Part shown: positions 1-10,265 of the stretch, in pieces
Position numbering within the stretch: position 1 is the first letter of the stretch
Layout: each line of letters starts with the position of its first letter
DNA from: an uncultured Bacilli bacterium
Lineage (GTDB): Bacteria; Bacillota_I; Bacilli_A; RF39; UBA660
Direction of reading: 5' to 3'
Assembly: GCA_947624175.1 (NCBI GenBank)
Contig: CANQJD010000005.1
Span: 1 to 48,907 of the forward strand
Length of the DNA: 48,907 nucleotides
The notes under the pieces: generated by a model
What the model was told of the DNA's origin: nothing
Database searches by the model: none
What the model saw: the letters and a program-made list of their open reading frames with translations, nothing else
Translations under genes and position numbers: made by a program

Positions 1-1
1 T

Positions 2-1009
2 TTAGAGGCTTCTTTTGATAAAGTTCAACATAACTAAAAGTTCAACATAAATAGAATTATGTGGAATTCCACATAATTTTATGTCATTAGGAAGTTCAAA
101 GACAACTTTCCTATTTACATAACTTGCAACTATCTTGGCAAAATCTTTTAATTTAATATCAAAATTTTTATTTGAAACATTATAGGCCTCGGGACTTTGA
201 CCTTTTAGAATAACTAATATAATTGCAATTACAGCATCTCCTACATAATTATAAGAATATAATTGTTCCCCATCACTTTTTAAAATAATATCTTCGTTCT
301 TTAGTCCTTTCTTTAAAAATTGAGCTGTTGCAAGTTCTGATTCTAAACTCATAGTTGGTCCAAAAACTCTCGATAATCTAACCATATTAACATCTAAATT
401 ATATTGATTAGCATAAGAGATTAAAAGAGATTCACTTAATCGTTTTGATTCAGGATAAGATGACCTTAAAATTGTCCAATCTAAATTGCCAATATCACTT
501 TCTTTAATCTTTTTAATATTAGAATCTACTTTACCATAAACTTCAAATGAAGAAGTTAAAATAAACTTTTTTATCTTTTTTTCAAGTCCTAAATTAAGTA
601 AATTATAAGTTCCTAAAACATTCGTTTTAATTGTGCCGACTGGATCTGTTGCATATTGAACAGGGTGGGTGTTACTTGCTGCATGAATAATATAATCAAT
701 TTTTCCGTCATACTTTATTTCATTAGTAACATCAGCCTTAATTATTTTAAAGTATTGATTAGTTAAATATTCCAAAAACATATTATTAGCCTTATCTTTA
801 TTTCGACATATTGCAATTATTTCGACTTCTAAATTATCATGAATATTTTTATACATTAATAAGTCAACTAAATATCTTCCGATTAAACCCGTTGCACCTG
901 ATAATAAAATAGTTTTATTTTTAAGTAAATTCCAATCTAAATTAAAACTTGCATATTCTTTTAAATCATCTAAATATTTTTGATTTTCTAATAATTTCAT
1001 TTCATCCAA
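2..1009 (-). CDS. NAD-dependent epimerase/dehydratase (SDR family, UDP-glucuronate decarboxylase-like); C-terminus may be altered or truncated
   Basis: GATGLIG Rossmann motif, SxxxYPESKRLSE active-site region; ORF stops at the window edge just after a 17-bp tandem duplication. Confidence 0.8.
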   Translation of the reverse strand: MDEMKLLENQKYLDDLKEYASFNLDWNLLKNKTILLSGATGLIGRYLVDLLMYKNIHDNLEVEIIAICRNKDKANNMFLEYLTNQYFKIIKADVTNEIKYDGKIDYIIHAASNTHPVQYATDPVGTIKTNVLGTYNLLNLGLEKKIKKFILTSSFEVYGKVDSNIKKIKESDIGNLDWTILRSSYPESKRLSESLLISYANQYNLDVNMVRLSRVFGPTMSLESELATAQFLKKGLKNEDIILKSDGEQLYSYNYVGDAVIAIILVILKGQSPEAYNVSNKNFDIKLKDFAKIVASYVNRKVVFELPNDIKLCGIPHNSIYVELLVMLNFIKRSL

Positions 1010-1719
1010 TCATCCTTTTTAACACCTAATAAGGCTTTAAAAATTAAAATGTCATCAGGTCTTGTTAATTTAATATTGGCCTCACTCCCTACTGAAAAAT
1101 AAACTTTTCTACCTAAAGTAGCATATAAAGAACAGCTAGCAACCGCATTGGTAATGCCTTTTTCTTTCGCTTCTTCATGAGCCTCTAAAATATCTTTTAA
1201 AATAAAGGCTTGAGGCGTTTGAGTTAATAATAAGTTATCTCTATCTATGACCTGTTCAGAATACTCTTCATTACTTTTTTCCAAAACGACAGTTGTACAA
1301 GGAGCAACGACTGTTGCATTTCCATATAATTTACATTTAGCAACATTATCCGATATAATATCACTTGAAACCATTGGCCTTATTGCATCATGAATTAAAA
1401 CCATATCATCTAAATCAAATAATTTCTTGGCCTCATCTAATCCATTCTTAATAGATTCTTGTCCATTTTTACCACCTGGAACGATTGATACTAATTTAGT
1501 TATATTAAATTGTTTAGCATAACTTTTTAATATTTCATGCCAACCATCAATACAAACAACAATAATTGCATCAATACTAGGATGTTTTTGAAAAGCCTCT
1601 AAAGTATAAATTATAATTGGTTTTTCATTGACATTTAAAAATTGCTTTGGAATATCTTGTCCCATTCTTTGACCTGATCCACCAGCAATTATAATTGCAA
1701 TCTTTTTCATTTCTATCAC
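997..1719 (-). CDS. ispD: IspD/TarI-family cytidylyltransferase; likely start at the inner Met near 1710 (MKKIAIIIAGG)
   Basis: AGGSGQRMGQDIPKQF and VLIHDAIRPMVS motifs. Confidence 0.85.
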   Translation of the reverse strand: MIEMKKIAIIIAGGSGQRMGQDIPKQFLNVNEKPIIIYTLEAFQKHPSIDAIIVVCIDGWHEILKSYAKQFNITKLVSIVPGGKNGQESIKNGLDEAKKLFDLDDMVLIHDAIRPMVSSDIISDNVAKCKLYGNATVVAPCTTVVLEKSNEEYSEQVIDRDNLLLTQTPQAFILKDILEAHEEAKEKGITNAVASCSLYATLGRKVYFSVGSEANIKLTRPDDILIFKALLGVKKDDWMK

Positions 1720-1727
1720 CGAAAATT

Positions 1728-1756
1728 ATTATAACAAACAATTATCATTATATCAA
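1728..1756 (-). promoter_or_regulatory. Sigma-A-type promoter for the cytidylyltransferase-epimerase pair
   Basis: Minus strand TTGATA (1751-1756), 17-bp spacer, TATAAT (1728-1733). Confidence 0.65.
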
Positions 1757-1770
1757 ATAAAAATGAATAA

Positions 1771-1800
1771 AAAAAACATAAAAAAACATAAAAAAACATA
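1771..1800. repeat. Three perfect 10-bp tandem copies of AAAAAACATA (phased A-tracts)
   Basis: Direct reading: aaaaaacata x3. Confidence 0.95.
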
Positions 1801-1805
1801 AAATA

Positions 1806-1821
1806 TAACAAAAAGTTGTTA
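1806..1821 (-). terminator. Weak intrinsic terminator after the MBOAT gene
   Basis: TAACAA/TTGTTA stem followed on the minus strand by a T-rich run. Confidence 0.4.
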
Positions 1822-1835
1822 CATTTATATGTTTA

Positions 1836-3227
1836 TTAAAATTGGAAATATACAAATGGTTGCTCTCCAGTAAATGCTAATCCAATTATTAATCCTAATA
1901 CTACAAAAAATATCGTTAAACCTAAAACTGTATCTAAATTTACTATTGGATAATATCCTTCTATTTGTCTATATTTATTTTTATGTGATTTAACTACTGC
2001 ACCTATTGTAAATATTAATAATAACATTATTGCAACAAATGACCATACAAATGGTTGTTTTATTCCAACTTGAAATGTAAATATCCCTTTTATTACTGCC
2101 CATGCATTGCTAAAATTATCTGCTCTAAAGAATATCCATGTAAATGATATAAATGCAAAAGTTATTAATACACTTAAAACTTTTTCAAGTATATTTTTTT
2201 CTTTTTTCTTAGGTAGCATCTTATCAATACATAAGGCTAAAGCATTTAAACCTCCCCAAAACACAAATGTCCAACTTGCTCCATGCCATAATCCTCCTAG
2301 TAACATTGTTATAAATAAATTTATATATTGCCTTACTTTTCCTTTTCGATTTCCTCCAAGCGGTATATATAAATATTCTTTTAACCATGTTGATAAACTT
2401 ATATGCCATCTTCTCCAAAATTCTGTTACATTTTGGGATATATATGGTAAATTAAAGTTACTATTGAAATCATATCCTAAACATTTTGCACATCCGATTG
2501 CTATATCAGAGTATCCTGAAAAATCAAAATATATTTGAATTGAATATGAAACTATTGCAAGTAATATAGTTGCCCAATGAAATGCTACTGGTACTCTAAA
2601 AACATCATCTACAAATACAGATAAATGATCTGCCAAAACAATCTTTTTAAATAATCCGAAAGCAATTAATTGAATTCCATATTTAAAATTATCTAAAGTT
2701 ACTTTCCTATCTTCTTTTAATTGTGGCAAAAAGTCCGCCGCCCTTACAATTGGTCCTGCAACAAGTTGTGGAAAGAAACTTAAATATAAAGCTAATCTTA
2801 TAAAATTATTTTCTGTTTCTATTTTTTCTCTTTTAACATCTATTACATAACTTAATGCTTGAAATGTATAAAACGATATTCCTACGGGAAGTATAATATT
2901 TAAAACTCCTAAATCATGACCAATTATTCCTGATATTGAGCCTAAAAAAAAGTTAAAATATTTAAAAAATCCAAGTACAACTAATGGTACTACTATTCCT
3001 ATTACATACACACCTTTTTTGTCTTTATACTTGGCTGTAAAATAAGAACTTATAGTTACAAATAAAAGTAAGAAACAAAATCTCCAATCCCAATATCCAT
3101 AAAAGAAATAACTAGCAAGAAGTAAAAATACTTCTTTTACTCTTTTAGAAAAAAACTTTTGAATAATATATGTTCCAAGTATTACTATTATAAAGAATAT
3201 TATAAAATCAATTGATGCAAATGACAT
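1836..3227 (-). CDS. MBOAT-family membrane O-acyltransferase (AlgI/DltB/PatA-like)
   Basis: Polytopic protein; VTEFWRRWHISLSTWLKEYLYIPLGGNRKG and GGLWHGASWTFVFWG motifs. Confidence 0.93.
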   Translation of the reverse strand: MSFASIDFIIFFIIVILGTYIIQKFFSKRVKEVFLLLASYFFYGYWDWRFCFLLLFVTISSYFTAKYKDKKGVYVIGIVVPLVVLGFFKYFNFFLGSISGIIGHDLGVLNIILPVGISFYTFQALSYVIDVKREKIETENNFIRLALYLSFFPQLVAGPIVRAADFLPQLKEDRKVTLDNFKYGIQLIAFGLFKKIVLADHLSVFVDDVFRVPVAFHWATILLAIVSYSIQIYFDFSGYSDIAIGCAKCLGYDFNSNFNLPYISQNVTEFWRRWHISLSTWLKEYLYIPLGGNRKGKVRQYINLFITMLLGGLWHGASWTFVFWGGLNALALCIDKMLPKKKEKNILEKVLSVLITFAFISFTWIFFRADNFSNAWAVIKGIFTFQVGIKQPFVWSFVAIMLLLIFTIGAVVKSHKNKYRQIEGYYPIVNLDTVLGLTIFFVVLGLIIGLAFTGEQPFVYFQF

Positions 3228-3228
3228 A

Positions 3229-4303
3229 TTATTCTACCTCCTTAATTAATTTGTATAATTCATCAGCAATCACATCTCATGACCATATTTATTTAAATGA
3301 CCAGTTCCTACTGATGTATTATTAAATCCATAAGGTAGAATATAATTTTTTTCATATTCTTCTCTAAATTTATCACTCATATCAAGAAATAATATATCAT
3401 TCTGTTCACATATTTCCTTAAATCCTTCAATATTCTCATGTTCACTAGATAATATTAAACTACCATCATTAGCTAAAGTTGTACTTGGATGATACATTAT
3501 TATTAACTTAATTTCATTTTTTGATATAATTTTTTTTACTTTTTTAATTACCTCTTGCAATAACTTTTGATTCAAAGTATTCTTTTCATATTCATAAGAA
3601 TAATTAAAATCATTATTTACATCTTCTAAATCTTCACTTTTTTTACTTTTAAATCCCCTATATTGTTTATATAACAATCTTAATACTTGATTTTTCTGTA
3701 ATAAACCTATAATTCCATTAGAATTAGAAGGTATTTTTTTATATTGGTTACTTATTAGATTTTGCAAATCATCGTTTGAAAAAGTTATAGTACCTGTTTC
3801 CAATATAATATACTTTGGATTATATTTGTTAATTGCCTTGTCTATATTATTTATACAATTTAATAAAGTATGACTTGAAATACCAATATTATATACTCTA
3901 TTCATATTAAAATAAAAATTAAGCCTACTTGCAGTAGATTCATCCATTGCAACATTAAATGCTTCCATGTGTGAAGATCCCATCAACAATATATCAATAT
4001 TTGAATTTTTATCATAATCAAACATATTTGTATATCCATCATTATTTATTTTTCCAACAGCAAATCCTTCAGTTGCTCGTGAATAAAATCTATTAGGTTG
4101 CCATTTATAATCAGTTGCACCATCATTACATTGATTATGAATTGGTATATTATAATAAAATATACAAATAATATTTAATATAGTTAATGCCAAAATACAT
4201 GATAAAAAGATTTTACCACAACATTTTATTATATTATTATTTGATTTATTTTTTTGATAGCCCCCCCCGTGGTTGACAATGGGTTAACTTTCCTATTTTT
4301 CAT
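3229..4303 (-). pseudogene. SGNH/DltD-like acetylation accessory protein, frameshifted at both ends; the intact segment is ORF 3270..4193. Possibly phase-variable rather than dead
   Basis: GSSHMEAF and GTGHLNKYGHEM motifs. ATG at 4303 with AAGGA RBS is out of frame because of a G8 tract at 4261-4268. The 3' end reads GHEM-stop, but IADELYKLIKEVE* lies in another frame, ending just before the MBOAT ATG. Confidence 0.7.
4261..4268 (-). repeat. Poly-G (G8) homopolymer, candidate slipped-strand phase-variation tract
   Basis: cccccccc on the + strand; the only mononucleotide G/C run of this length noticed in the window. Confidence 0.85.
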
Positions 4304-4312
4304 ATCTAATCC

Positions 4313-5479
4313 TTAATCTCTACTATACAAATCTCTTGTATAAACTTTATCTATAACTGTTTTAAGATTTTCATCTATTCTATTGGCAACTATTACATCA
4401 CTTAATTCTTTAAAGTCATAAAAATCATTGACTAACCTACAATCAGCAAACTTTTCAACATTAATCGTTGGTTCATAAATAATTATCTCGACATTTTTCG
4501 CCTTTAAATTTTCAATAATTGATTGAATTGCACTTGCTCTAAAGTTATCAGAATTTGTTTTCATAGTTAATCTATAAATTCCAACTACTTTAGGTTTTCT
4601 CTTTAATATCATATCTGTTATATGTTGTTTTCTTGTATTATTAGATTCAACTATTGCCCAAATTAAATTTTGAGGTACATGATTATAATTAGCAAGTAAT
4701 TGTTTAGTATCTTTTGGAAGACAATATCCACCATATCCAAATGATGGATTATTATAATGATCTCCAATTCTTGGATCTAAACATACTCCATCAATTATAT
4801 CTTTAGTATTTAATCCTTTAAGTTCAGCATAAGTATCAAGTTCATTAAAGTATGATACTCTAAGTGCTAAATAAGTATTGGCAAAAAGTTTTACTGCTTC
4901 TGCCTCAGTTGGATTCATAAATCTAACTTCAATATCTTCTTTTAATGCACTTTCCTTTAATAAATTAGCAAACTTCTCTGCTCTTTCACTTTTTTCTCCA
5001 ACTATAATTCTTGATGGATATAAATTATCATATAAGGCATGACCTTCTCTTAAAAATTCTGGAGAAAACATAATATTATCAATATTATATTTTTTCTTCA
5101 TATTTTCAATGAAACCAACTGGTATAGTTGATTTTACAACCATAGTAGTATTAAGACCCATATCTCTTACTTTAACTATAATATCTTCAACACTTGAAGT
5201 ATCAAAGAAATTCTTTTCATCATCGTAGTTAGTTGGTGTACTAATAATTACAAATTCTGCATCCTTAAAAGCTTCTTTATAATCAAGAGTTGCTTTTAAA
5301 TTTAATTCTTTCTCTTTAAAATATTTTTCGATATACTCATCTTTGATTGGTGAAATACGATTATTAATCATATCTACTTTTTCAGGAATAACATCTAAAG
5401 CTACTACTTCATTATTTACACTCAATAAAGTTGCTAAAGATAATCCTACATATCCTGTTCCAGCTACTGCTATTTTCAT
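4313..5479 (-). CDS. ugd: UDP-glucose 6-dehydrogenase
   Basis: [17 protein letters not shown]-terminus, [14 protein letters not shown] active-site motif. Confidence 0.93.
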   Translation of the reverse strand: MKIAVAGTGYVGLSLATLLSVNNEVVALDVIPEKVDMINNRISPIKDEYIEKYFKEKELNLKATLDYKEAFKDAEFVIISTPTNYDDEKNFFDTSSVEDIIVKVRDMGLNTTMVVKSTIPVGFIENMKKKYNIDNIMFSPEFLREGHALYDNLYPSRIIVGEKSERAEKFANLLKESALKEDIEVRFMNPTEAEAVKLFANTYLALRVSYFNELDTYAELKGLNTKDIIDGVCLDPRIGDHYNNPSFGYGGYCLPKDTKQLLANYNHVPQNLIWAIVESNNTRKQHITDMILKRKPKVVGIYRLTMKTNSDNFRASAIQSIIENLKAKNVEIIIYEPTINVEKFADCRLVNDFYDFKELSDVIVANRIDENLKTVIDKVYTRDLYSRD

Positions 5480-5591
5480 ACTAGCATTCTCCTCCCTTTT
5501 GAACGAACATATTATACTACAATATTAATAATTATGCAAATATTAAATTTTATTTTTTTAGAAATTGAAACATTACATATATCATAAATAA

Positions 5592-6635
5592 CTATTTGTT
5601 AATATAAAACTCTTTGTACCATTCTGCAAACTTTCTTAAACCCTCCCTTAAAGATGTATTAGGTTTAAATCCAAATTTCTTCTCTAAATGTGATATATCA
5701 GCATAAGTGATTGGTACATCTCCAGGTTGCATTGGTACTAATTCTTTATGTGATTCAAAATCATAATCTTTTGGAAGTACACCTGCTCTAATCAATTCTT
5801 CTTGTAAAATATTTACAAAATCTAATAAATTTTCTGGTTTAGAATTTCCAATATTATATATAGCATATGGTGGAATTGGTAATCCATCTTCTCCTTTTTT
5901 CTTTTCAGGAGCATGATTTATAACTCGTATAATTCCATCAACAATATCATCTATATAAGTAAAATCTCTTTTACAATTTCCATAATTAAAAATCTGAATT
6001 TTTTCTCCATTTATTAATTTATTTGTAAAACCAAAATAAGCCATATCAGGTCTACCAGCAGGTCCATATACAGTAAAGAAACGCAATCCAGTTGATGGTA
6101 TATTATAAAGTTTTGAATATGCATGAGCAAGCAATTCATCACTTTTTTTAGTAGCAGCATATAAACTTACAGGATTATCAACCTTATCATCTGTAGAAAA
6201 TGGGACTTTTTTATTACCTCCATATACAGAAGATGAAGATGCATAAACAAGATGGTCTACTGGATAATATCTACAAGCTTCTAAAATATTATAAAAACCT
6301 ATGATATTAGAATTTATATATGCATCAGGATTGGTTATAGAATATCTAACTCCAGCCTGGGCTGCCAAATTAATTACAATATTTGGTTTATATTTTTCAA
6401 ATATAGAATTTATTAAGTTTTTATCTGATAAATCACCCTTTATAAATTTGAAATTATCAAATTTTTTTAATTCATCAAGTCTATACTCTTTTAATTTGAC
6501 ATCATAATAATCATTCATGTTATCTAAACCAATTACCATAATATTTTTGTTTTCTTTTAATATTCTTTTTGCTAAATTAGAACCAATAAAACCAGATGTA
6601 CCTGTTATAAAATATGTTTTCATTTTTTCCTCCAT
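5592..6635 (-). CDS. UDP-glucuronate 4-epimerase-like NAD-dependent epimerase (likely start at MKTYFITG, 6623)
   Basis: GTSGFIGSNLA, AQAGVRYSITNPDAYINSNIIG, YAATKKSDELLAH. Confidence 0.87.
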   Translation of the reverse strand: MEEKMKTYFITGTSGFIGSNLAKRILKENKNIMVIGLDNMNDYYDVKLKEYRLDELKKFDNFKFIKGDLSDKNLINSIFEKYKPNIVINLAAQAGVRYSITNPDAYINSNIIGFYNILEACRYYPVDHLVYASSSSVYGGNKKVPFSTDDKVDNPVSLYAATKKSDELLAHAYSKLYNIPSTGLRFFTVYGPAGRPDMAYFGFTNKLINGEKIQIFNYGNCKRDFTYIDDIVDGIIRVINHAPEKKKGEDGLPIPPYAIYNIGNSKPENLLDFVNILQEELIRAGVLPKDYDFESHKELVPMQPGDVPITYADISHLEKKFGFKPNTSLREGLRKFAEWYKEFYINK

Positions 6636-6696
6636 TTTTATTAAATTTATAATAAAATTACAAATTTAAAATATAAAGTTAAATTTTTGTTAATAT

Positions 6697-7566
6697 TTAA
6701 TCTATTTTTCTTTTTGCACGAATTAAACTTTTATAATGATATAATACCTCATGTATTCTTTGATTTAAATCTGGTATTTTTTTATAATTACCATATCTAT
6801 TTATCAATATTTGCTCATAATTAATTGGTATTCTTAATTCCTGATTCGAATCATTTTTTTTCAACATTGTATTCCAAACATCTTTAGATTTAAAAATTTC
6901 AATTTGAGCGGCCGAATCAGCACGGATACTATATTCTGAAGTCATAGATGAATATTTTTCACATAAAGAATAATATTTTTTCATCAATGGTTTAATTGGA
7001 ATTAACATATATTGAATTCTTTTTAAAATAAGTTTCAATTTCCTTTTTGGTCTTTTATAACCTTCAAATCCAATATCTACATATTTATAATATCTAATTT
7101 TAGAAATTAAGGATATTTGTTTAGCCATTTTTTTTCTATCTTTTTCATTATTTGAAGCACCGATTAAAAAGAATACATCAACATGCAATGCCTCCGTTCT
7201 AAATTCAACTGGAGCTAATCTCATTAACATATGTCTACATCTCTTATTGTTATTTAAATAATTATAATAAAAATCTTTTGGTAATTCTTCATTTAATGCC
7301 TTGATTAATTCTTCCCGTTTTTCATAAGGAACTAGTACATCTACATCATAATCCCAAGGAATTTGTCCACCATCTCTAATTAAACCTAATAATGAACCAT
7401 ATGCCATTACATAAGGAATTTTGTGTTTTTCACAAATTTTATGAAATTCAAATAATGTATCTAAAGCTTTATTCTGATAATATTGAAAATCATCATAAAT
7501 TTTTTTAAAATCTTTTGGACATGATTCTGATGCTAAAACTTCATTCAAAAATTGTTTATTGTTCAT
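6697..7566 (-). CDS. LicD-family phosphotransferase
   Basis: YGSLLGLIRDGGQIPWDYDVDVLVP LicD signature. Confidence 0.88.
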   Translation of the reverse strand: MNNKQFLNEVLASESCPKDFKKIYDDFQYYQNKALDTLFEFHKICEKHKIPYVMAYGSLLGLIRDGGQIPWDYDVDVLVPYEKREELIKALNEELPKDFYYNYLNNNKRCRHMLMRLAPVEFRTEALHVDVFFLIGASNNEKDRKKMAKQISLISKIRYYKYVDIGFEGYKRPKRKLKLILKRIQYMLIPIKPLMKKYYSLCEKYSSMTSEYSIRADSAAQIEIFKSKDVWNTMLKKNDSNQELRIPINYEQILINRYGNYKKIPDLNQRIHEVLYHYKSLIRAKRKID

Positions 7567-7569
7567 ATA

Positions 7570-8742
7570 TTATTTACTCCTTTCATTTATATCGTAAATT
7601 CTATTTTTTAAACTTTGAATTAAAACCTCTCGATGTGTTTCACATTCAATATAATTAAGCATTGCTAATAAAGAATCTTTTCGATAATAATGCTTATAAA
7701 ACTTCCCATTTGTTATTTTATTTAATACTCTAAAAATAAATTTTTTGCCTAAAAAATTTGATATGTAATTATTATAAGTGTTATCACACATTATTTTATA
7801 TTCTTTTTCAAGAAACTCTTTGTTTTCAATATCTTTGCTTCTTTTGAAAAAATCATTCATTATTTTTTTATGTTCATCACTATTAGCAGCTCGTATACCA
7901 TTATTAGTTGAAATAATTGGAATATATTCAATTTTCATATCATTATTATATATATCAATTTTTAAATTAATTAATAATCCATTATTCCAATATTCATTAT
8001 CAAGTTTTCTAAAAATAAAATTACCTTGTCCAAAAATTATTGTTTTGCCATGATAGTTTTCCATACTTCCTATACAATGACTATGTTGGCATATAACTAT
8101 ATCTGCACCTGAATCAATCATTTTTTCACATCTTATTTTAAGTTCTGGTGAAGGATACCTATATTGTTCTTTGCCACCATGATATATCATTATTACTTTA
8201 TTACATTTTGATTTCAATTTTTTTATATCTTCATAAGTATATTCTGGATTAAAAAGATTAGCTCCAGGTGTATTTAAAGTTGCAAGTGAAAATTCATGTT
8301 CTGTGCAATTATAAAATCCAATTTTATAATTGTTGATTGAATAAATATAATTTTCTCTAGCCTCGTCAATATTATTACCAACTCCAATAAAAGGAATATT
8401 ATTATCCTGTAATATTTTTTCTGTATTAGATAATCCATCATAATTTTGATCTAAAATATGATTATTACCTAAAAATATAAGTTTAGGATTTAATTTTCTT
8501 ATTCCATTTATAGTTTCCTCTTTTGCATATAATGCTGGACCATTTTTTTCAATTGGATTTATATTTTTTATTAAAGGCGTTTCTAAATTAAAGCAAAAGA
8601 AATTAGAAGAAGTAATATTATTTAGTATATTATCATCTATAATATTATAAATTTCACCTTTTTCAAATAGATCTGTATTTACTTTCGTAGGAACTAAATC
8701 TGCACCTATTATTATATTTATTTCTTTATTTGTCTTGTTCAT
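7570..8742 (-). CDS. CapA-family (PGA_cap) metallophosphoesterase-like capsule protein
   Basis: GADLVP, NLETPL, GNNHILD, HGGKEQYRYPSP, QHSHCIG, FGQGNFIF motifs. Confidence 0.88.
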   Translation of the reverse strand: MNKTNKEINIIIGADLVPTKVNTDLFEKGEIYNIIDDNILNNITSSNFFCFNLETPLIKNINPIEKNGPALYAKEETINGIRKLNPKLIFLGNNHILDQNYDGLSNTEKILQDNNIPFIGVGNNIDEARENYIYSINNYKIGFYNCTEHEFSLATLNTPGANLFNPEYTYEDIKKLKSKCNKVIMIYHGGKEQYRYPSPELKIRCEKMIDSGADIVICQHSHCIGSMENYHGKTIIFGQGNFIFRKLDNEYWNNGLLINLKIDIYNNDMKIEYIPIISTNNGIRAANSDEHKKIMNDFFKRSKDIENKEFLEKEYKIMCDNTYNNYISNFLGKKFIFRVLNKITNGKFYKHYYRKDSLLAMLNYIECETHREVLIQSLKNRIYDINERSK

Positions 8743-8745
8743 AAT

Positions 8746-10251
8746 TTAACTCCTTTTTCTAATTAACATTTTTTTTAGTAATTTATAACTATTTATTAAA
8801 TCATTTTTATAGAGTAAAAGTGAAGATGAAAATACTATCAAAAATGATATTATAAATAATATAATTCCTTTTTCTATCCATGTAATCCAATTAATTATTT
8901 TAAATGTTATTATAAACTTTTGTAATATAAAAATTAAAACAAAACAAATAACTGCCCAAATCATTTTTTTTACAAACTCAATATTAGATCTCTTAACTAA
9001 ATTTTTGGAAACATACAATTCATATTGTATTGTTCTAAATGTATTTGCAAATAATGTCCCTATTGTTACTCCAATAAGTCCTAATGGTTTTATTAAAATT
9101 ATAGATATTAAAAAATTTAAAGCAGCTTCCATTATTGCTCCATTCCTTGTTTCTTTGTATTTGCCTGCAGATTGAACAGCTATCAAATAAGGAGATCTTA
9201 AGCAAAAAAATACATAAGTAAATACTGATAAATAAGCATAAAAAGGTAATATATAATTAGTATCATTAATGCCAGCAGTATATAATTTTACAAATGGTAA
9301 AATTAAAAATGTAGTACATGAAAAAACAATTATAATAAATACAAAATTTAAATATTCAAATGTTTTAAAATTTTTAGCATAAGATTCTTTTTTATCTCTT
9401 GCCCATAAATCTCCAAATGCTCCTTCTAAACCATTAGTGAATATACTTAATACTTTTTTCAAACTGTTCAAAATTAAAGTATATATTGAATATACTGAAA
9501 CTAACTTCACATCTGCAAATAAAGACAATAAGAAGATATCAGTATATTCATGTATTATATTAGCAACAGAATGTGCCATTACATCTTTTCTTTGCTCTAA
9601 AACAGTATTATCACCATCTATTTTTTTGATTATTTTATATTTCTTAACAACAATATAATTTAAAATAATCGGTGAAGCAGCAAAACAAACTGCAGCACCA
9701 AGTTTTACAATCTGAATGCTAAATCCACTTTTTATCAAGATTACTGAAACAATTGTACTTGCTATTTTTGTAAATATTAAAATAATATTATAAACATATT
9801 TACTTTGATAAGCAGATAAAAAGGTTGAATTAGTTATACCAAAAAAATATTCAGCGAATGTGCCAATACCTATAATTACAACTAACGAAGCAATATTAAA
9901 CCATGTATATGTTGAATGTATTATAAAAGGATAAATTATAGCTAATCCAACTACATATAATATGAAAAACAAAGCCACTTTTCTCATATATTTTTCAGTT
10001 GTTTTTAATATTTTACTTATTTTTACAATATCACCTTTAGCAGAATAAATTGCAACTCTTGTACTTCCACTAATTCCTAATGTTAATATTGAAATATATT
10101 GTAAAAATTGTGTAATAGATGATATCATTCCATTATATTCCGAACCAAAAGATGATAAAATCAATCTAGGTAATATTAAACCACATATCATCGTAATTAT
10201 TTCATATGTAAACTGCGATACTATATTATATAATGCTTTTTTTGATTTCAT
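8746..10251 (-). CDS. Polysaccharide flippase (Wzx/MATE-like)
   Basis: Polytopic membrane protein of ~500 aa with oligosaccharide-flippase-like N-terminus in a capsule locus. Confidence 0.82.
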   Translation of the reverse strand: MKSKKALYNIVSQFTYEIITMICGLILPRLILSSFGSEYNGMISSITQFLQYISILTLGISGSTRVAIYSAKGDIVKISKILKTTEKYMRKVALFFILYVVGLAIIYPFIIHSTYTWFNIASLVVIIGIGTFAEYFFGITNSTFLSAYQSKYVYNIILIFTKIASTIVSVILIKSGFSIQIVKLGAAVCFAASPIILNYIVVKKYKIIKKIDGDNTVLEQRKDVMAHSVANIIHEYTDIFLLSLFADVKLVSVYSIYTLILNSLKKVLSIFTNGLEGAFGDLWARDKKESYAKNFKTFEYLNFVFIIIVFSCTTFLILPFVKLYTAGINDTNYILPFYAYLSVFTYVFFCLRSPYLIAVQSAGKYKETRNGAIMEAALNFLISIILIKPLGLIGVTIGTLFANTFRTIQYELYVSKNLVKRSNIEFVKKMIWAVICFVLIFILQKFIITFKIINWITWIEKGIILFIISFLIVFSSSLLLYKNDLINSYKLLKKMLIRKRS

Positions 10252-10265
10252 AACACTACCCTACC

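Noticed and set aside
2224-2418. Minus-strand ORF 2224..2418 and 38406..38696, 32547..32750
   Set aside because: Alternative-frame ORFs nested in MBOAT, VirB6-like and C39-peptidase genes; no independent evidence.
2107-2538. Plus-strand ORFs listed in the track (e.g. 2107..2538, 38443..38718, 40801..41091, 29512..29817)
   Set aside because: They lie antisense inside well-supported minus-strand genes and show composition expected from antisense reading (Ser/Leu/Phe-rich).
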